A stretch of DNA of 64,000 nt, taken from Pseudoalteromonas undina. GTDB taxonomy: Bacteria; Pseudomonadota; Gammaproteobacteria; Enterobacterales; Alteromonadaceae. The stretch is from the NCBI RefSeq assembly GCF_000238275.3, contig NZ_AHCF03000003.1:1488001-1552000 (forward strand). The letters are read 5' to 3'. Positions 25,545 to 36,638 of the stretch are shown here, one piece after another; position 1 is the stretch's first letter, and each line of letters opens with the position of its first letter. Under the pieces are notes generated by a model. That model was given only the letters and a program-made list of their open reading frames with translations, had not been told where the DNA came from and searched no databases. The position numbers and the translations under genes were made by a program.

Positions 25545-25587
25545 AAAAAAACCGGAACTGTCACAGGCTGTGCGTTCCGGTTTTTTT
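25545..25587. terminator. bidirectional terminator
   Basis: ACCGGAAC (25551-25558) and GTTCCGGT (25574-25581) flanked by A6 and T7, between the small exported-protein gene and the end of topA. Confidence 0.85.
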
Positions 25588-25611
25588 ATTATTAAAGCGA
25601 TGAATAATTAA

Positions 25612-28320
25612 TTATTCATCATCTTTTTTTGGTTTGGCTTTAGCTTTACTTTTAGCTGGCGCTTTTTTAGCTGCAGCTTTCTTTTTAGGCGCAGCTTTTT
25701 TCTTAGCCTCTTCTACCCATTTACCACCCTCGTAATGGGCCGTCCAACCAGTTGCTTTACCATCAACTTCAGTCATCACATATTGGACTTTGTTTTTACG
25801 ACTGTAACGCACAACAGCAAGGTTGCCATCAGGATCTTTGGCTGGTGCATCAGCTAGGTAGTAAAACTTAGGCGAAATACGATCTCTAAAGCGTTGTAAC
25901 TCTTCTACTTTAGGAGCACGTGTTTCTCGTGATTTAGGGAACGTATTTGCAGCTAAGAAAATACCGGCCGCGCCATCACGTAATACAAAATAGGCTTCAG
26001 ACTTTTCACATTCTAATTCAGGAATATGAACTGGATCTTCTTTTGGTGGCGCAGCTTCGCCATTTTTTAACAACTTGCGTGTGTTTTTACATTCATCGTT
26101 GTTACAACCAAAATACTTACCAAATCGACCTGATTTTAACTCCATATCAGCGCCACATTTATCACACTCGATAATAGGTCCGTCGTAGCCTTTAATTTTA
26201 AAGGTACCCTCTTCAACAACATGCCCCTGACATGCTGGGTTATTACCACACACATGCAATTTACGGGTTTCGTCGATAAGGTATGAATCCATCGCTGTTT
26301 CACAAATAGGACAGCGCTTCATTTGCATTAATGTTTCTGTTTCAACGTCTTCAACATCAGCTGCAACCGCTTCATCACCCGACACTAAATTCATAGTAGT
26401 AGTACAGCGCTCTTTAGGTGGCAGGTTATAACCTGTACAGCCTAAGAATACGCCCGTTGAAGCAGTACGAATGCCCATTTTTCTGCCACAGGTTGGACAG
26501 TCAATATCGGTTTCTACCATTTGATTAAGACGCATGCCGCCTTCATCTGGTTCGCCTTTAGCAATGTTTAACTGGGTTGAGAAATCAGCATAAAACTTAT
26601 CGAGAACTTGCGTCCAAACACGCTCGCCTTCGGCGATATCATCTAAACGACCTTCCATTTTAGCGGTAAAGTCAAAGTTCATTAAATCTGTAAAGTTTTC
26701 AACTAGGCGATCGGTAACAATTTCACCCATTTTTTCAGCAAAAAAGCGACGATTTTCTACTCGTACATAACCACGATCTTGTATTGTCGAAATAATAGAC
26801 GCGTAAGTTGAAGGACGGCCAATGCCACGCTTTTCAAGTTCTTTAACTAAGCTCGCTTCACTAAAACGTGCTGGCGGCTTGGTAAAATGCTGCTTAGGAT
26901 CAAGCTCAACTAAGGTGAGAACTTCACCTTGCTTAACAGCAGGAAGTGATTGATCTTCTTCGTTCTTTTTACGCACTGCTGGCTGTACTCTTGTCCAACC
27001 ATCAAAGCGAAGCACACGGCCTTTTGCCTTTAATGTGAAATCATTGGCGGCAACGGTTAATGTGGTTAAGTCGTATTCAGCAGGCACCATTTGACAAGCC
27101 ACGAACTGACGCCAGATAAGCTCATAAAGCTTTTTAGCATCTGCATCCACACCTTCAACATGCCCTGAAAGTACCGATACGCTGGAAGGACGAATCGCTT
27201 CGTGCGCCTCTTGTGCATTACCCTTTGAGCTGTAATTAATTGGATCAGCAGGTAAATATTTTGCACCAAACTCATTGGTTACATACTCACGACACATCTC
27301 AACCGCATCTTTCGATAAGTTAGTAGAATCGGTACGCATATAGGTAATGTAACCACCTTCATATAGGCGCTGCGCAAGCATCATGGTCTTTTTAACGCCA
27401 TAACCGAGTCGAGTACTGGCGGCTTGTTGCATGGTTGAAGTAATAAATGGCGCACTTGGGCGACTCTTACTTGGTTTTTCTTCAACGCTTACAACTTTGT
27501 ATTCGGCATTCTCAAGGCTTTTAACTGCTGCTGTAGCTTGCGCTTCATTTACAGGCTTAAATGGCTTGTCTGCTTGTTTAGTGACTTCTAAACGTAAGTC
27601 AGACTCGCTATTTTTAACATCTGCATGAATATCCCAGAACTCTTCAGGAATAAACGCTTTAATTTCACGTTCGCGTTCTACCAATAAACGCACTGCAACA
27701 GATTGAACTCGTCCTGCCGATAAACCTCGTGCAACTTTAGCCCACAACAAAGGTGAGACCATAAAACCAACCACACGGTCTAGAAAACGACGGGTCTGCT
27801 GTGCAAAAACCATATCGGTGTTCAATTCACCCGGTGTTTCAAACGCTTGTTGTATTGCATTTTTAGTGATTTCGTTAAACACGACGCGCTTATACTTTTC
27901 AGGTTCGCCACCAATAATTTCTTGAAGGTGCCAAGCAACTGCTTCCCCTTCTCTATCCAAATCCGTTGCGAGATAGATTTGATCAGCATTTTGGGCAAGC
28001 TTTTGTAATTCTTGAACAACCTTTTCTTTACCCGGCAATACTTCGTAATGTGGTTCCCACCCTTTTTCAGGATCGATGCCCATGCGCGCGACTAAGTTAG
28101 AATAGTCACGTTGCTGTTTATACGCTGCTTTCTCATCAGGTGGCATTTTACGAACCTCAGCAGGTGTTTTGCTTGCTGGTACTTTGTTTTTGCCCGATCC
28201 TGATGTAGGTAAATCTCGTACGTGTCCAATACTGGACTTAACGATAAAATCATTACCTAAGTATTTATTAATTGTTTTAGCCTTAGCAGGTGACTCTACA
28301 ATTACTAGCGATTTGCCCAT
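25612..28320 (-). CDS. topA: DNA topoisomerase I
   Basis: 902 residues. The TOPRIM start is [20 protein letters not shown], and [18 protein letters not shown] carries the acidic triad. The active tyrosine lies in [10 protein letters not shown] (about 326). Several C-terminal four-cysteine zinc ribbons follow ([26 protein letters not shown], with the second cysteine pairs after each). The C-terminus is a long Lys/Ala tail ([18 protein letters not shown]). It relaxes negative supercoils. A single transcription unit, terminated before the small exported-protein gene. Confidence 0.97.
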   Translation of the reverse strand: MGKSLVIVESPAKAKTINKYLGNDFIVKSSIGHVRDLPTSGSGKNKVPASKTPAEVRKMPPDEKAAYKQQRDYSNLVARMGIDPEKGWEPHYEVLPGKEKVVQELQKLAQNADQIYLATDLDREGEAVAWHLQEIIGGEPEKYKRVVFNEITKNAIQQAFETPGELNTDMVFAQQTRRFLDRVVGFMVSPLLWAKVARGLSAGRVQSVAVRLLVEREREIKAFIPEEFWDIHADVKNSESDLRLEVTKQADKPFKPVNEAQATAAVKSLENAEYKVVSVEEKPSKSRPSAPFITSTMQQAASTRLGYGVKKTMMLAQRLYEGGYITYMRTDSTNLSKDAVEMCREYVTNEFGAKYLPADPINYSSKGNAQEAHEAIRPSSVSVLSGHVEGVDADAKKLYELIWRQFVACQMVPAEYDLTTLTVAANDFTLKAKGRVLRFDGWTRVQPAVRKKNEEDQSLPAVKQGEVLTLVELDPKQHFTKPPARFSEASLVKELEKRGIGRPSTYASIISTIQDRGYVRVENRRFFAEKMGEIVTDRLVENFTDLMNFDFTAKMEGRLDDIAEGERVWTQVLDKFYADFSTQLNIAKGEPDEGGMRLNQMVETDIDCPTCGRKMGIRTASTGVFLGCTGYNLPPKERCTTTMNLVSGDEAVAADVEDVETETLMQMKRCPICETAMDSYLIDETRKLHVCGNNPACQGHVVEEGTFKIKGYDGPIIECDKCGADMELKSGRFGKYFGCNNDECKNTRKLLKNGEAAPPKEDPVHIPELECEKSEAYFVLRDGAAGIFLAANTFPKSRETRAPKVEELQRFRDRISPKFYYLADAPAKDPDGNLAVVRYSRKNKVQYVMTEVDGKATGWTAHYEGGKWVEEAKKKAAPKKKAAAKKAPAKSKAKAKPKKDDE

Positions 28321-28526
28321 AGTTGCCTATTTCTAACCTAGTTTTTTAAATGTGTTTAGCCGACTCATACGGCGCGAATATTTATAGGTATATCTACAAA
28401 CACTAGTTCTTACAAGCTTTTAATACAAACTTTTCAGTATTTACTGAATAAACAAACAATTTCTGTTGTTAATTTAAACAAACCAGCGTTTTTTGAATAA
28501 TTGATGTGGAATATATAGAATAGAAA

Positions 28527-28559
28527 CAAAAATGCCAACCTTATTGGTTGGCATTTTTT
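28527..28559 (-). terminator. terminator of the Ig-repeat lipoprotein gene
   Basis: AATGCCAACC and GGTTGGCATT with a 5-nt loop and flanking A/T runs. It sits 15 bp after the stop of the - strand gene. Confidence 0.8.
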
Positions 28560-28573
28560 AGACTTCACATATT

Positions 28574-31276
28574 CTAAACCTTAGGTTCGTCTAAAATCGA
28601 CATTACGGTATATTGAGTTTTCACACCACCGGGCGTTTCAAATTCAATGTATAAGAACCCAGAATCAACCTCATTTGGCTCTGACTCTTTAGTAATGTTA
28701 ACGGAAACTGAGATTGGCGTTTTTTGTGCTGTATTAACCACGGTGTAATCTGTTAACCCTCTTAATACACCATTATCGGCCGTTACAGTAACAGTAGTAC
28801 CTGCCGGCATTGGGTTGTTATGAATATCACTAAAGAAAATGGTTACTGAAATCGCGCTGTAAGGTGTTGAGTTGCTAATATCAATAAGGTTTATGTCGCA
28901 CATACCTGCCATATCAGAAGCTTCTAAGCGAATACCATCACTTAAACTACAGTCATTTAAAGCCGTCACAGCTCTAATATAAGGTGTACTACCTGACATA
29001 ACTAACTCTGAGCGAGCACGCACATTAACAGTTTCACGTGTACACGCATTTGCAGCTAAAGCTTCATCACTACACAACAAGCCGTTATAAATTCCATCAC
29101 CACTGTCATACTGACCATTATTTAATGGCCCTGAGCGTTCCACGTACCATTCATCCTCACCACCATTAGAATCCACAGGGTTTGTTGGTGCTGGTAAATT
29201 CCCATCAAACACACCATTTTCGTTAAAATCTATAAAGGCTTCAGGCAAATCTTGTAAAGTTGAGTCAAACTCGTTTTGATTAAACTCACCGTTGGCAGAT
29301 ACATCATTAAACGACTCTTCACCCACAGAATAAGCAAGTAAGCTAACACGTCCACCAAGTGGATAATCAATTGGCGCGTTATTAGGCGCATCAGTTAGCG
29401 CAATTGGATCGCCATTGCTATCTAAATAATTAATTAAATTGCCATTTGCGTCCAGTTCTGACTCTCTAATACCTAAAGAACAAGGAGCAGCTTGACCAAA
29501 ATAGCGGTCACACTTATCAGCAACAGAATTATTATAAATGCTGTAATGGTATGGGACAGGGTTTTGGCTGCGCCACTGAGCGTTACACACACCGTCTGTG
29601 GTGCGACAAAGTAATAAAGGTGTAAATTGTTCATCATCAATAGTGCCAACTGCACCACCTTCACTGGCAATATAAATTGCTGTGTTATCTGGTACAAAAT
29701 TATTAAAATGATCGGCTGCAAATACGGTTAAGTCTGTAGTTACTCCTGCTTCGTTTAATGACTCGGTATTAAAGGTTTGCACTGCAAGCGTGAAACTATC
29801 CTGATCTGGCACACCTGTCGTAATAGTAATGTCATTAGAAACAATAGAGATCACACTATTCTGTGAGGTATCACTACTATCAATCTGATGCGAAGCAATC
29901 ACAGATAAAATACCAGCAGCTTTTCCTGAGCGAACGTTTACAGTCACTAAACCTTCGTTGTTAGTAAATTGAAATGCGCTGTCTAATAGAGCCCCACCAG
30001 GGTTTTGTGAAAGTGCAAAATCAATTTGCTTTTGACCCACTGGATTTCCATTTACATCTAAAAGCTTAAAGGTGAGTTCTGAGTTCTCGGTCAAGGTTTG
30101 ACCACCCGCTCCTTTAATAGCTAACACTTGATTAGTCGCCCCCATAAACGCAATTGAGCCAGTTTGAGCCGCAGCAACATTTATGTTAATAGTTTTTGTT
30201 GCTACATTGCCACCAGTCACCACAGTCGCGGTAATCGTATCTATACCATTACAGCCATCAGCTTTATAAGTTGCACTTGCCGTACCACCAATACTCGTTA
30301 CCACATTATCGATAGTGGCTTTAGGGGTCGACTCTTCTGCGCAAGCAGAAGTGAATTGCACTTCCAACGGTGTAGTAAATACATTATTACTACCATCTAC
30401 AATCTGAGCCGTAATAATAGTAGTAGAACCTGCAGATAAAACATCATCCGAAGCAATACCCGCGCTTAAATTAACATTTACTTGAACAGCGTTAATTTCA
30501 AATAAAGCACTCGCAATTCCGCCCTGTGCGGTTAATTCAACTTGACCAACACCTGAGCTACTGCCAGGCAATAAATTCAAAATAGCCACACCAAACGCAT
30601 CAGTTTTAGCTGTTAAGCTTTCTGGTAGTAAAATTCCTAGCGTGGTTGTCGCTTGAACCAGTACATTACGGGCTGGCGTATTACTACCAGGTTTTGTGAT
30701 TTTTGCATAAACAATCGCTTGTTGCCCAAGTAAGTTGCTATTTTGTGAACAATCAGATGGATCAAGTTCTGTAGAATCTCTATCAATATTTAACCAACTA
30801 TCAGGACAGTTTTGTAAGATTTTAATGTCAATATTTGCAGCCGATTCATTAGATTGCGGCTCATCACCTGCGGTATAAAAACCGAGCTTACTTGTGGAGC
30901 CTTCGTAGCTGGCAACAATAGTTCCCGCTCCTTCAACACTGCCTGCACTGAGCTCAATAGTTGCAACACCACTTGTATTTGTTAATGCGCTTGCTGTAGC
31001 AGGTATGAAAGAGCCAAGTGTTGTAGTAAAACTAACTTCTTGACGAACAACAGGCTGTCCATCACTGTCAGTTACAGTCGCAACGACCTCAAGCGGATTG
31101 TTAGCGGTAACGATTCGATCTTCAAAATTAAGTTCAACTTGGGTATCTAGTACGGCATTGTCGCCTCCAGTATCACCGCCAACGGTTCCACTTTCTTTCT
31201 CAAGTGAGCCCCCACCGCCACAAGCAATGAGTAATGAGCTGAGCAATATAATGCTGAGCAAACGGTTTAAAGGCAT
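28574..31276 (-). CDS. large Ig-like-repeat (Big_1/invasin-type) lipoprotein
   Basis: About 900 residues. The ATG at 31276 is preferred over the one at 31288 because GGAGAAACCT lies directly before it. Signal peptide with lipobox LLIACGGGGS. Two or more Ig-like modules follow with the Big_1 pattern (TVTDSDGQPVVRQEVSFTT, TNTSGVATIELSAGS; later DVNGNPVGQKQIDFALS). A C-terminal region has aspartate/asparagine-rich loops (DSNGDP, DFNENGVFDG) that may bind Ca2+. Cysteines are paired in the middle part. It is likely surface exposed and adhesive or structural. The domains are seen, the role is inferred. Confidence 0.8.
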   Translation of the reverse strand: MPLNRLLSIILLSSLLIACGGGGSLEKESGTVGGDTGGDNAVLDTQVELNFEDRIVTANNPLEVVATVTDSDGQPVVRQEVSFTTTLGSFIPATASALTNTSGVATIELSAGSVEGAGTIVASYEGSTSKLGFYTAGDEPQSNESAANIDIKILQNCPDSWLNIDRDSTELDPSDCSQNSNLLGQQAIVYAKITKPGSNTPARNVLVQATTTLGILLPESLTAKTDAFGVAILNLLPGSSSGVGQVELTAQGGIASALFEINAVQVNVNLSAGIASDDVLSAGSTTIITAQIVDGSNNVFTTPLEVQFTSACAEESTPKATIDNVVTSIGGTASATYKADGCNGIDTITATVVTGGNVATKTININVAAAQTGSIAFMGATNQVLAIKGAGGQTLTENSELTFKLLDVNGNPVGQKQIDFALSQNPGGALLDSAFQFTNNEGLVTVNVRSGKAAGILSVIASHQIDSSDTSQNSVISIVSNDITITTGVPDQDSFTLAVQTFNTESLNEAGVTTDLTVFAADHFNNFVPDNTAIYIASEGGAVGTIDDEQFTPLLLCRTTDGVCNAQWRSQNPVPYHYSIYNNSVADKCDRYFGQAAPCSLGIRESELDANGNLINYLDSNGDPIALTDAPNNAPIDYPLGGRVSLLAYSVGEESFNDVSANGEFNQNEFDSTLQDLPEAFIDFNENGVFDGNLPAPTNPVDSNGGEDEWYVERSGPLNNGQYDSGDGIYNGLLCSDEALAANACTRETVNVRARSELVMSGSTPYIRAVTALNDCSLSDGIRLEASDMAGMCDINLIDISNSTPYSAISVTIFFSDIHNNPMPAGTTVTVTADNGVLRGLTDYTVVNTAQKTPISVSVNITKESEPNEVDSGFLYIEFETPGGVKTQYTVMSILDEPKV

Positions 31277-31461
31277 AGGTTTCTCCATTGGACAGTTACT
31301 AAGTTAAACTTATTTACTTAATGTTAACCTATAACTTAGTCTAAAATCTCAGATTTTTACTCTTTTTTGCGATAAAAATTTTTAAAAAGTTGACGTTTTT
31401 TCTGTAAAAAAAATTACATGCTGTTAGTCTATGCCAAATTTATAAAAAATAGATTGGAAAT

Positions 31462-32793
31462 ATGTCTAAAATCCGTTCAATGAGTTTAACTACTCGCATC
31501 ATGATTGGTATGGTGCTTGGTGTTGCAGTAGGCTTTATATTTCAGGCTATATTAGCTGGTGAAGACGATTACCTAATCCCTCTTGGGTTATTCTCTTTGC
31601 CAATTAAAGCTTTTTTTGTTGATGGCCTATTTCATGTAGGTGGGCAAATATTTATAGCTAGTTTAAAAATGCTAGTTGTTCCCTTGGTATTTGTATCCCT
31701 TGTGTGTGGTACTTGTAGTTTAAGCGATCCTAAAAAATTGGGCCGTTTAGGTGGAAAGTCGATTGGTTTATATCTGGTGACCACAGCAATTGCTATTACA
31801 GTGGCAATTACACTAGCGCTACTATTTAACCCAGGTGAAGGTATTGGTTTACCCTCTCAAGCAAGCTACGACGCAAAAGAAGCGCCTACTTTAGCTCGTG
31901 TTATCATTGATATGTTCCCTACCAACCCATTTGAAGCAATGGCAAAAGGAAACATGCTACAAGTTATTGTGTTTGCTTTGTTATTTGGTATTGCAATGGC
32001 GCTTAGCGGTAAAGCAGGTAAACGTGTAGCAACGGTATTTGAAGACTTAAACACGGTTATCTTAAAACTAGTTACTTTGTTAATGAATATTGCTCCTTAC
32101 GGCGTATTCTTCCTAATGGCTAAGTTATTTACAACTATCGAACTTAACTTAATTGTAAGCTTAGCTAAGTACTTTGGCGTCGTTGTTTTAGCCCTGTTAT
32201 TGCATGCATTCGTAAACTACACACTGCTGTTAAAAGTGCTGACTGGATTAAACCCACTTACTTTCTTAGCTAAAATGAAGCACACCTGTTTATTTGCTTT
32301 TAGCACCTCAAGTTCAAGCGCTACGATGCCTATCACACTTGAGACTGCGACTAAGAAGCTCGGTGCTAATAATTCAGTGGCCTCATTTACTATTCCATTA
32401 GGCGCAACCATTAATATGGATGGCACTGCAATTATGCAAGGTGTCGCTACGGTATTTATTGCTCAAGTATTTAGTGTTGATTTAACTATTTCTGATTACT
32501 TAATGGTGATACTAACGGCAACGCTTGCCTCGGTTGGCACAGCAGGTGTTCCTGGCGTTGGCTTGATCATGCTGGCTATGGTATTAAACCAAGTAGGCCT
32601 ACCTGTTGAAGGCATAGCAATTATAATAGGTGTTGATAGACTACTTGATATGACCCGCACAGCAGTTAATGTAACCGGTGACTGTATGGTAACTTGTGTT
32701 GTCGCTAAAAGTGAGGGTGAACTAGATGAAAATATCTTTAACGACCCAAATGCAGCTAAAGATTTAGAAGACTATCACAAGTCAATTGACTAA
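31462..32793 (+). CDS. dicarboxylate/amino acid:cation symporter (DAACS/SLC1)
   Basis: 443 residues, SLC1 fold. Signature elements are the serine-rich re-entrant loop STSSSSATMPIT (about 282-293), NMDGTA (about 318), and DRLLDMTRTAVNVTGD (about 392-407) with the substrate-binding Asp, Arg and Asn. It takes up glutamate, aspartate or C4-dicarboxylates with Na+ or H+; the exact substrate cannot be told from sequence. Single gene divergent from the Ig lipoprotein, with a terminator downstream. Confidence 0.93.
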   Translation: MSKIRSMSLTTRIMIGMVLGVAVGFIFQAILAGEDDYLIPLGLFSLPIKAFFVDGLFHVGGQIFIASLKMLVVPLVFVSLVCGTCSLSDPKKLGRLGGKSIGLYLVTTAIAITVAITLALLFNPGEGIGLPSQASYDAKEAPTLARVIIDMFPTNPFEAMAKGNMLQVIVFALLFGIAMALSGKAGKRVATVFEDLNTVILKLVTLLMNIAPYGVFFLMAKLFTTIELNLIVSLAKYFGVVVLALLLHAFVNYTLLLKVLTGLNPLTFLAKMKHTCLFAFSTSSSSATMPITLETATKKLGANNSVASFTIPLGATINMDGTAIMQGVATVFIAQVFSVDLTISDYLMVILTATLASVGTAGVPGVGLIMLAMVLNQVGLPVEGIAIIIGVDRLLDMTRTAVNVTGDCMVTCVVAKSEGELDENIFNDPNAAKDLEDYHKSID

Positions 32794-32812
32794 CAGCTCT
32801 ACCGTTAGTTAT

Positions 32813-32852
32813 AAAAAAAGCCTTGCTACTTTTTAAGTAACAAGGCTTTTTT
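32813..32852. terminator. bidirectional terminator
   Basis: AAGCCTTGCTAC and GTAACAAGGCTT arms with flanking A and T runs, between the convergent symporter and sohB genes. Confidence 0.85.
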
Positions 32853-32875
32853 ATTGTCTATAAGCTATCAAAGTA

Positions 32876-33922
32876 TTAAGGGTTTAACGCCTTGAATTTT
32901 GACATTAAACTCACACCTGCTTTATTCACGCCATGGCTCAGTCCTATTGCAAACTTATCACTTAGCCCTTTTTTAATTTTGTATTGCACCTTGTATATTT
33001 GATGCTGATGTTGCTGCTCTAATAAGGCATCATCACTGGTTTTAATGTTATCAACTAACCCTTTCTCAATAGCTTGTGTTGCAAACCAGTGCTCACCTGT
33101 GGCCACTAAATCCATATTCAAACTTGGGCGCTGCGTGCTAACAAAGGTTTTAAATAGCACATGGGTTTGCTCTATCTCTTCGCGGAATTTTTCGCGGGCT
33201 TTATCTGTATTTTCACCAAAGAGTGTGAGTGTACGTTTAAATTCGCCCGCCGTAATTTGTTCAAAATCTACGTCATTCTTCTTTAAAATTTTATTAAAGT
33301 TTGGAATTTGTGCAATCACACCGATAGAGCCAACAATTGCAAACGGTGCGGCAATAATATGATCTGCGACACAAGCCATCATGTAACCACCACTGGCGGC
33401 GACTTTGTCTATCGATACTGTTAACTCAATACCAGCTGACTTAAACCGCTGTAGTTGTGATGCAGCTAACCCATAACCATGTACCACGCCACCACCGCTT
33501 TCAAGACGAACTAGCACTTTATCTTTTTTAGGGTCCGCGATTGAAATAATCGCAGTCACTTCTTCGCGTAAACTTTCTACTTCATGCGCATCCATACTAC
33601 CATTAAAATCAATAACGTAGAGTCGTGATTTAGGGGCTTCTTTTTCAGCTTTTTTTTGCTCTAGTTTTTGTTGCTTTTGGTAGGCTTTTAACTCTTTTTT
33701 ACCTAGCGTATTATTTAAAAAGCTTTCTTTTATATTGGTAAGTTGCTCTGATAAGTCATCTATTTCTATCTCACCTTTTTTTGCTTTTGGCTTAACAGCC
33801 GAGCTTACAATTAAGGTTAAAATAACAGCGATAGCAATAACAAAGGTAATGGTTTTAGCAAAAAACAAACCGTACTCGTATAAAAATTCCAACAGTGTTC
33901 TCCATTTATAAATTTCAGCCAA
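32876..33922 (-). CDS. sohB: SohB inner-membrane protease (S49)
   Basis: 348 residues. One N-terminal membrane helix (about 12-35), a charged linker (about 75-105), then the S49 (SppA-like) domain. Serine nucleophile in AASGGYM (about 177); general-base lysine in GEFKRTLTLFGE (about 227). Length matches E. coli SohB (349). It degrades membrane or periplasm-facing peptides. It lies downstream of a terminator closing the lipase gene and stands alone. Confidence 0.93.
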   Translation of the reverse strand: MAEIYKWRTLLEFLYEYGLFFAKTITFVIAIAVILTLIVSSAVKPKAKKGEIEIDDLSEQLTNIKESFLNNTLGKKELKAYQKQQKLEQKKAEKEAPKSRLYVIDFNGSMDAHEVESLREEVTAIISIADPKKDKVLVRLESGGGVVHGYGLAASQLQRFKSAGIELTVSIDKVAASGGYMMACVADHIIAAPFAIVGSIGVIAQIPNFNKILKKNDVDFEQITAGEFKRTLTLFGENTDKAREKFREEIEQTHVLFKTFVSTQRPSLNMDLVATGEHWFATQAIEKGLVDNIKTSDDALLEQQHQHQIYKVQYKIKKGLSDKFAIGLSHGVNKAGVSLMSKFKALNP

Positions 33923-33944
33923 TTTAGCATGCTTTAAAATAAAA

Positions 33945-33968
33945 AAAAGCCACTATACAGTGGCTTTT
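33945..33968 (-). terminator. terminator of the VolA-like lipase gene
   Basis: AAAAGCCACT and AGTGGCTTTT with an ATAC loop and a T-run on the - strand, 25 bp after the lipase stop. Confidence 0.82.
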
Positions 33969-33992
33969 AGTACTTAATTGAATGGTTGATTA

Positions 33993-36431
33993 TTAATTCG
34001 TCACAATCTCAGTGTTTTGCACCATTAAAAGGCGACCTCTTGAAGCTAGGTAAGTAGCAACCTGCAATTGCATTTCAGCATTCGCAGCTGCACTACCAGC
34101 AACTGTAGACGACTCACCTTCATCTTGTGCTGGTGTTAATATTGACCCATGATGACCTTGAGTAAACTTAACTAAATAGCTAGAGCCCATTTCTGTTGGC
34201 GCTTGACTGGTACTCACCGTGTCTAACCCCATAAAGTTAGCCAAAGGGACAGTACCTGCAATTGGGTTATTGGCAGTCATCGGCGGAATAACTTGATCAG
34301 GCTTGTTATTATCTGTGCCATCACCTACCACTACGTTCATGTAAACAGGTGTTTCTAGTGCTTTTACCGTAGCAGCGCAGTTAGTAGGGTCGCCACTGTC
34401 TAATGCTGTTTGAGCTGCAAATACAAACTGCGTCATCACGCCTTTAATATTAGCAAGCTTATCAGTTTCGCCGGCCATCGTTAGTGCTTTTGCAAACTCA
34501 GTAAAGCCACATGAGATACTTGCTTGCGTTTGCGCTGACTCACCACAGTTAGAAACAGCGGGGCCATCTCTGAATGCCTTAAACTCTATCGATTCAGCAG
34601 TACCTGCTTGAGAAAGTACAGAGCCTTGAATAAATGGACCAAATGCTGCTGATTCTAACAAGAAGCTGGCAATACCGCCGCCGCCACTTGCTAATGCTAC
34701 AGCGTTAACCTTAAATAATGGATCTACTTGATCGGCCAATGGGCTATTAGCTTGTGCAATAAATGCAGGTGCTACAATTGAGCCCAGTGAATGGCCAATA
34801 TAAGATACATCGGTATAACTGAGTGAACTATCACCGCTGAATCTTAAGCTTAAGCGTAAACCAAGTAAGTCAGCACTTGACTGACGCAAGCTATCTCTAG
34901 CTACCAATAACGAATTCAAGTTCATGTAACTAAGTACAGAGCCTTTTCCAGAAGTTGCATTAAAGTCATCATTACCGTCTAAATCAACGTCTACACCACG
35001 CTCGCCATGACGAGGATGGTCAATTGCAACTGTGGCAAAGCCTTGCAGTGAAAGCTGCGCCGTTAGTGTTAACATGCTTTCTTTTTGTGTGGTTATACCG
35101 TGTTGCATAATCACTACTGGCCAACCACCTGCTGGCATAGCAGTAAATGGCTCTAAACCTAAACCTGTACGGTATGCATTAACAACCGGTAAAATCGGCT
35201 TAGTAATTTGCACTGGCACATTAGCCATGCTCTGCACTTTGGGAAGTGAATTATATTTAGTTAAGTGTTTAGTGCTATCAAGCCCTAAATCACGAAGCTG
35301 TCCATCACTCAAAGCAGCACACATTGCATCGTTAGTGCTAATAGGATCGGTTGGGAACGCTTCACCAGCTTGCGCTTTATAGCCTAAAATAGCGACAGCA
35401 CTATCACACATACCTTGCCAGTAAGTATCGTTTAAATCACTGATCTCTTTACCTTCAGGCGTGCCTAAATACATAGGTAATTGAATGCTGCCTTTTTGAT
35501 ACTGTGCAGCTTGGAACACGTCAGGTACAGTCACTCCCTGCAATGCAAAAGCTTGTTGTACGTTAGCCATAGGCTGAGTTGGAATTTGCAACGCAGGGGT
35601 TGGAATTGTTGGCTCTGTTAAGCTTGCTGCTAAAATCTTTTTAATCGTGCCAAGCACTGGTCCTGCTGATTGCATAGTCATGGCAGCAGAAAAAATAATA
35701 TCGTCTTTTGTGATATCGCCTGAGCTAACCACTACATTTTCGTAACTATTAACTGCACCTTGTAGCGCAAGTTGTGATGGCGTCACTAAAGGGGCTTCTT
35801 GTTTAACTGTTGCATAGGTCGATGAAGGCTCAATTGCACGCCCTTCTGAATCTTTTAGCCCAGTCGTTAATACATTAATATAAGAGCTACCTGCTTTAAA
35901 TGGTTTAAGTGGAATAATGGCCACCGCATCGCCTGAAGCTTGGGTCACAAAATCAACACCAAAGGTTAATTCGCCCACTAATTTACACGCAGCACCGGCT
36001 GGAGCTTGTGAACATTCGGCATCTGTTAAGCTTGCACCCATTATAACTTCAAAAATACGAACAGAACCTGGAGTGCCCGCTGATGTAGCATCTAGGCTTA
36101 CATTAGGTGGAAAAGTTAAATCAATTTTAAATGGAACCTGGGTAGACCAACCATCAAGCGCGCCTAACGCTAATTGTGGATCGGCATAGGCTGCGCGAGG
36201 GATTGAAACGTTTTCGTCATTTAATTCCCCAGGAATATTCAATGTGCCATCGCGCGTACCGCTCATTAATAAGTCATTAGGAACCGAAATTACACCGTTA
36301 GCAGGGTCAAATTTTACCGTAGCTTTTGGAATAACTGTAACCGAGTCATTTTTTACATCTTCTAACGTTTCTCCGCCGCCACAGCCTGCTAGAGCAGCTG
36401 CAACAGAGAGCGAGAGTAGCATTTTTTTCAT
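33993..36431 (-). CDS. VolA/Pla-1-type surface lipoprotein lipase
   Basis: 812 residues. Lipobox AAALAGCGGGE with a glycine run after the Cys. The N-terminal domain (VKFDPANGVISVPNDLLMSG, GALDGWSTQVPFKI) is that of the bacterial virulence-factor lipase family (Lipase_bact_N), and an alpha/beta hydrolase follows with YIGHSLGSIV, nucleophile Ser in G-H-S-L-G (about 547). Family members are surface-exposed lysophospholipases that free fatty acids for uptake. The catalytic Asp and His are expected downstream; GHHGSIL near the C-terminus can supply the His. Confidence 0.9.
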   Translation of the reverse strand: MKKMLLSLSVAAALAGCGGGETLEDVKNDSVTVIPKATVKFDPANGVISVPNDLLMSGTRDGTLNIPGELNDENVSIPRAAYADPQLALGALDGWSTQVPFKIDLTFPPNVSLDATSAGTPGSVRIFEVIMGASLTDAECSQAPAGAACKLVGELTFGVDFVTQASGDAVAIIPLKPFKAGSSYINVLTTGLKDSEGRAIEPSSTYATVKQEAPLVTPSQLALQGAVNSYENVVVSSGDITKDDIIFSAAMTMQSAGPVLGTIKKILAASLTEPTIPTPALQIPTQPMANVQQAFALQGVTVPDVFQAAQYQKGSIQLPMYLGTPEGKEISDLNDTYWQGMCDSAVAILGYKAQAGEAFPTDPISTNDAMCAALSDGQLRDLGLDSTKHLTKYNSLPKVQSMANVPVQITKPILPVVNAYRTGLGLEPFTAMPAGGWPVVIMQHGITTQKESMLTLTAQLSLQGFATVAIDHPRHGERGVDVDLDGNDDFNATSGKGSVLSYMNLNSLLVARDSLRQSSADLLGLRLSLRFSGDSSLSYTDVSYIGHSLGSIVAPAFIAQANSPLADQVDPLFKVNAVALASGGGGIASFLLESAAFGPFIQGSVLSQAGTAESIEFKAFRDGPAVSNCGESAQTQASISCGFTEFAKALTMAGETDKLANIKGVMTQFVFAAQTALDSGDPTNCAATVKALETPVYMNVVVGDGTDNNKPDQVIPPMTANNPIAGTVPLANFMGLDTVSTSQAPTEMGSSYLVKFTQGHHGSILTPAQDEGESSTVAGSAAANAEMQLQVATYLASRGRLLMVQNTEIVTN

Positions 36432-36638
36432 ATTGTTCTCCGCACAAATCTTATTTTTATAGTGTGTTTATAGTCAGTGTAATTAAGTTAAAACAATGTA
36501 ACCAGTATATTAATGAGACATTAGACCAGTTAAACTTAACGTAAAGTTTCTAGTTTCGCCACCTATATTTGCAATAAATTCGATTACTTGTCGATTTGCT
36601 ATGTTAAAATCAAAAAAAATCTAAACATTGGTACTTTT